Origin: Bacteroidota bacterium
GTDB taxonomy: Bacteria > Bacteroidota > Bacteroidia > Bacteroidales > Bacteroidaceae
DNA length: 13,943 nt
Assembly (NCBI GenBank): GCA_023415545.1
Contig: JAEZKJ010000082.1
Span: forward strand, 1-13,943
Direction of reading: 5' to 3'
Below, in pieces: positions 13,845-13,943 of the stretch. A model generated the notes under the pieces. That model saw only the letters and a list, made by a program, of their open reading frames with translations, ran no database searches and was not told the DNA's origin. How positions within the stretch are numbered: the stretch's first letter is position 1; each line of letters begins with the position of its first letter. The position numbers and the translations under genes are program-made.

Positions 13845-13943
13845 TGATATTCACATTGTTAAATAAGATTTTTAAAACACATAATTGACAAAATTAAATT
13901 CAACAAAACCAATATCTCTTCAATTTGATGGGCCTGATTGATA

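Larger units (their letters stand above)
13646..13943. other. Gene-free right edge with phased motifs and a possible downstream promoter
   Basis: No coding frame of useful length is seen on either strand in these 298 bases. The left third holds the 21-bp-phased array. The remainder is very AT-rich. TAAATTTG at 13837-13844 is a perfect TAnnTTTG match on +, without a clear -33 partner. An ATG at 13928, followed by codons for Gly-Leu-Ile-Asp up to the window edge, could be the beginning of the next gene with a leader of about 80 nt, but five codons are too few to call a CDS. I see no intrinsic terminator for the dapB run: the palindrome at 13731-13747 is not followed by a T-tract. Confidence 0.45.

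Overview
The window looks like chromosomal core DNA from an AT-rich member of the order Bacteroidales (Bacteroidota). The evidence is the three-gene diheme succinate dehydrogenase/fumarate reductase operon with a Bacteroides-type cytochrome b subunit, a DUF2851 protein, a long Bacteroidota-type signal peptidase I, a WbqC-family protein, and several -7 elements of the Bacteroides form TAnnTTTG upstream of genes. I see no insertion sequences, CRISPR arrays, tRNA or rRNA genes.

Layout, left to right. (1) The 3' end of a probable S41 (CtpA-like) processing protease on +, facing a PAP2-family phosphatase on -; a perfect 13-bp hairpin lies between their ends. (2) Divergent from the phosphatase, an ECF-type sigma factor followed by a four-helix membrane protein that is a candidate non-canonical anti-sigma factor. 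(3) The frd/sdh operon (cytochrome b, flavoprotein, iron-sulfur subunit), with a good Bacteroides-type promoter and a strong intrinsic terminator. It would make succinate in anaerobic respiration. (4) On -, a tRNA-dihydrouridine synthase. Divergent from it and almost abutting are a hotdog thioesterase and dprA on +. (5) On -, a DUF2851 protein whose 3' end overlaps that of dprA by 19 bp. (6) Divergent from DUF2851, a tight four-gene run: dapB, an intact signal peptidase I, a second signal-peptidase-like protein, and a wbqC-like gene that starts inside the stop codon of the preceding gene. (7) A roughly 300-bp gene-free stretch to the right edge, holding a phased array of palindromic motifs.

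The two observations most worth following up are these. First, the second signal-peptidase-like protein (12102-13007) aligns clearly with its upstream neighbour, but has glycine at both the catalytic serine and the catalytic lysine positions. It therefore looks like a conserved-fold pseudoenzyme made together with an active LepB. Second, five copies of an ACACT-type core, the central one reading GCAGT, sit exactly 21 bp apart (13673-13761). Two of them form perfect palindromes, which suggests cooperative binding sites on one face of the helix. A third, more speculative point is a PD-(D/E)xK-like arrangement in the DUF2851 protein encoded tail-to-tail with dprA.
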